From: CAIOZW01 sp049317725
Lineage (GTDB): Bacteria; Acidobacteriota; Blastocatellia; RBC074
Assembly (NCBI GenBank): GCA_049317725.1
Contig: JBMOHS010000164.1
Location: 1-8,958 of the forward strand
DNA length: 8,958 nt
Reading direction: 5' to 3'
Shown one piece after another: positions 7,255 to 8,958 of this stretch (positions are counted from its first letter, which is position 1; every line of letters begins with the position of its first letter). The translations under genes were made by a program, and so were the position numbers. The notes below the pieces were generated by a model, which was not told the origin of the DNA, searched no databases, and worked only from the letters and a program-made list of their open reading frames with translations.

Positions 7255-7492
7255 CACTCTTCCTCCGCGTTGTCGAACTTGCTTGATGAATGCGGGTCTC
7301 CGGGGGACGTTCCTCGCCCCTCGTTCTCCCGATCAATGAAAGGTGGCCATTATGTACCAAGTCGTTGGCGATGGGTAGCCTTCGCGGAGGTGAATCGTGT
7401 GGTATCCTGCGCACGATCAGCCAGCAAGAACAGACAACGTTCGGGGGCTATCCCGAATCAGGAAGACGGTCGATCGTCGAAAGGAGCGCCGG
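7255..7492. promoter_or_regulatory. Divergent intergenic region between the sulfatase operon and the PHP gene
   Basis: The 238-bp gap separates two divergent transcription units and should hold both promoters. On the minus strand CATAAT (7349-7354) is a fair -10-like hexamer, 94 nt before ATG 7254, but no good -35 lies at the right distance. On the plus strand nothing convincing is seen. No operator palindrome or riboswitch stands out. Confidence 0.4.
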
Positions 7493-8956
7493 GTGAGAGC
7501 CACGCAGCAGAGAGGATATCGCAAGAATTGGAGAAGAGGGGTCGGTTGGTTCGGACTGACACTGATGACGGTCTGGATCGCCCATCCAGGAGGAGCGGCC
7601 CCATCGGGACCGACGCAGAGCAAGACGGCCCTCGCCCCGGGGAGAAAGTACACAACGATCGAACGGCTCGCCCCCGCGCGACTCGCGGCGGTTGCCGAAG
7701 CCCGCCGTCAGTGGAATCGGCGGCGGAGCCCCGTCACGCTCCGACACGGCCTGACCGACCATCGCGCCATCCTGCACGCCCACGCCGAAGACTCCGCCCA
7801 CACCGGCGGGACCCGCCCGGAGCTGCTCGCCGCCGCCAAGCGCACCGGGGTCTCGGTCATCCTGCTAACGGACCACGTTCGCCCCCCGCGTGACTTCATC
7901 ACCGACAGTTGGCGCGGCCTCCGCGAGGGGGTGCTCTTTGTCCCGGGTGCCGAGACAGAGGGCTTTCTCGCCTATCCGACCCGCTCGATCCTGACCCACT
8001 ACCAGCCTCGCTCGTGGAGCAGTCGCGAAAGCTTCATCGACCTCGTCCGCGCCGCAGGCGGCAACATCTTCCTCTCCCACGTCGAGGAGAAAGGCGACTG
8101 GCCGACCCACCAACTGGATGGACTGGAGATCTACAACAACCACACCGACATGCTCGACGAGCGGGCCTTCCTCTTCTGGCTGCGCAGCGCGCTGACCGAC
8201 CCGGCACGCGTCCAAATGCTCGCGGAGCTGCTGCGCGACTACCCGCTCGAGGTCTTCGGGGCCCTGCAGGACTACCTGCCAGCGCTGATTACCAAGTGGG
8301 ACCGGGACCTTCTCTCCCACCCGCTGACCGGCATCGCTGCCAACGACTGCCACCACAACCAAGTCTATGACCTTGTCGCGGTCGCCGACGACGCGCTCGA
8401 ACTGCGCATCATTGGGGATCCCCCGCGCCGCATCACCACCGCTCAATCTCCACAGATCGCCCCGCTCCTCGTCAACCGTTCTCCCGGCGACATCATTGCC
8501 CGGCTCGACCTTGATCCCTACGAGAGCAGCCTCCAGTTCGTCACCACCCACCTGCTCCTGCCCGCCCTCACCGAAGCGGCCGTGCGGGAAGCGCTCACTC
8601 GCGGCAGGGCCTATGTCGCGCACGACTGGCTCTGCGATCCGACCGGCTTCGCCTTCCTCGCCGAGACCGCTCCCAAGAAGCGCGTCGGCATGATGGGGGA
8701 TCGGGTGCCCCTGCAGCCGCGCCTGACCCTTCGCCTCGCAGCACCGGTCGAATCGAGCGTCCGACTCTATCGCAATGGAACGCTTGTGGTGGAAGAGAAG
8801 ACGCGGGCGACGGCGTGGCCCATCACCCAACCCGGGGTCTACCGTGCCGAACTCTGGCTGACGCTCGATGGGGAGGAGCGCCCCTGGATCTATGCCAACC
8901 CAATCCGCGTCGAGGCCCCTCCCTCCCCTTCAACGCAAAGAGGAGGCCTCGAGTAA
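7493..8956 (+). CDS. Secreted PHP-domain metallohydrolase (CehA/McbA-like)
   Basis: The 487-residue protein has a basic N-terminus followed by a hydrophobic stretch (about 17-30, ending in GGAAPSG), consistent with export. The PHP metal site is visible in order: H95-A-H97 in ILHAHAED, H103, D127-H128 in ILLTDH, E154 in PGAETEG, H196 in LSHVEE, and D285 with H287 in ANDCHHNQ. PHP proteins are multi-metal phosphoesterases, while CehA-like members hydrolyse other esters or carbamates. The last 100 or so residues look like a beta-sandwich domain ending WIYANPIRVE, common in secreted PHP proteins. The start is GTG 7493 because AAAGGAG lies 6 nt upstream; the open frame runs back to 7397 without a good start. 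The gene is complete (TAA 8954-8956). It is divergent from the sulfatase operon; shared regulation is possible but unproven. Substrate unknown. Confidence 0.88.
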   Translation: MRATQQRGYRKNWRRGVGWFGLTLMTVWIAHPGGAAPSGPTQSKTALAPGRKYTTIERLAPARLAAVAEARRQWNRRRSPVTLRHGLTDHRAILHAHAEDSAHTGGTRPELLAAAKRTGVSVILLTDHVRPPRDFITDSWRGLREGVLFVPGAETEGFLAYPTRSILTHYQPRSWSSRESFIDLVRAAGGNIFLSHVEEKGDWPTHQLDGLEIYNNHTDMLDERAFLFWLRSALTDPARVQMLAELLRDYPLEVFGALQDYLPALITKWDRDLLSHPLTGIAANDCHHNQVYDLVAVADDALELRIIGDPPRRITTAQSPQIAPLLVNRSPGDIIARLDLDPYESSLQFVTTHLLLPALTEAAVREALTRGRAYVAHDWLCDPTGFAFLAETAPKKRVGMMGDRVPLQPRLTLRLAAPVESSVRLYRNGTLVVEEKTRATAWPITQPGVYRAELWLTLDGEERPWIYANPIRVEAPPSPSTQRGGLE

Positions 8957-8958
8957 CG

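Noticed and set aside
6595..7893. 432-codon plus-strand ORF
   Set aside because: Antisense to the DUF1080 gene, then runs out of frame through the PHP gene; no motif.
7865..8830. 321-codon minus-strand ORF
   Set aside because: Antisense of the PHP gene, whose metal ligands are all on the plus strand.

Overview
The window reads as a GC-rich environmental bacterium. Secreted sulfatases, a Tat-exported Gfo/Idh/MocA oxidoreductase, a DUF1080 (3-keto-disaccharide hydrolase) protein and a secreted PHP/CehA-like protein together are typical of Planctomycetota, Acidobacteriota, Verrucomicrobiota and related phyla. No ribosomal or other phylogenetic marker is present, so the phylum is an inference and could be wrong.

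Left third (1 to about 2386) is an accessory, repeat-rich island. A roughly 130-bp direct repeat occurs at 1-129 and again at 1905-2040, and each copy ends in a REP hairpin preceded by the tetranucleotide GTAG. Between the copies lie a REP-associated tyrosine transposase (RAYT, 196-855) and, overlapping it by one base (TGATG), a 238-codon ORF. That ORF joins the N-terminus of a type I restriction HsdR subunit to its C-terminal domain with the nuclease and motor core missing. A third REP in opposite orientation (2077-2102) pairs with the second to form a REPIN/BIME-like unit. The two REP types differ by two compensatory base-pair changes. The rest of the island (1572-1904 and 2103-2386) has no convincing gene and carries hairpins and a small 8-bp tandem repeat.

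Right two thirds (2387-8956) is a carbohydrate-processing locus. Four genes on the minus strand, read from high to low coordinates, are spaced 34 to 49 nt apart and look like one operon: DUF1080 protein, sulfatase with CTPSR active site, sulfatase with CSASR active site, and a Tat-signal Gfo/Idh/MocA oxidoreductase. A 238-bp divergent intergenic region separates them from a plus-strand gene for a secreted PHP-domain (CehA/McbA-like) metallohydrolase, which ends two bases before the window edge.

Working model (inference): the sulfatases desulfate a glycan or glycoside outside the cytoplasm. The oxidoreductase could then oxidise a sugar hydroxyl to a keto-sugar, and the DUF1080 protein could cleave the keto-glycoside. 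This would be a classical glycoside-hydrolase-free route for a sulfated substrate. No classical glycoside hydrolase, transporter or sulfatase-maturation enzyme is visible in the window.
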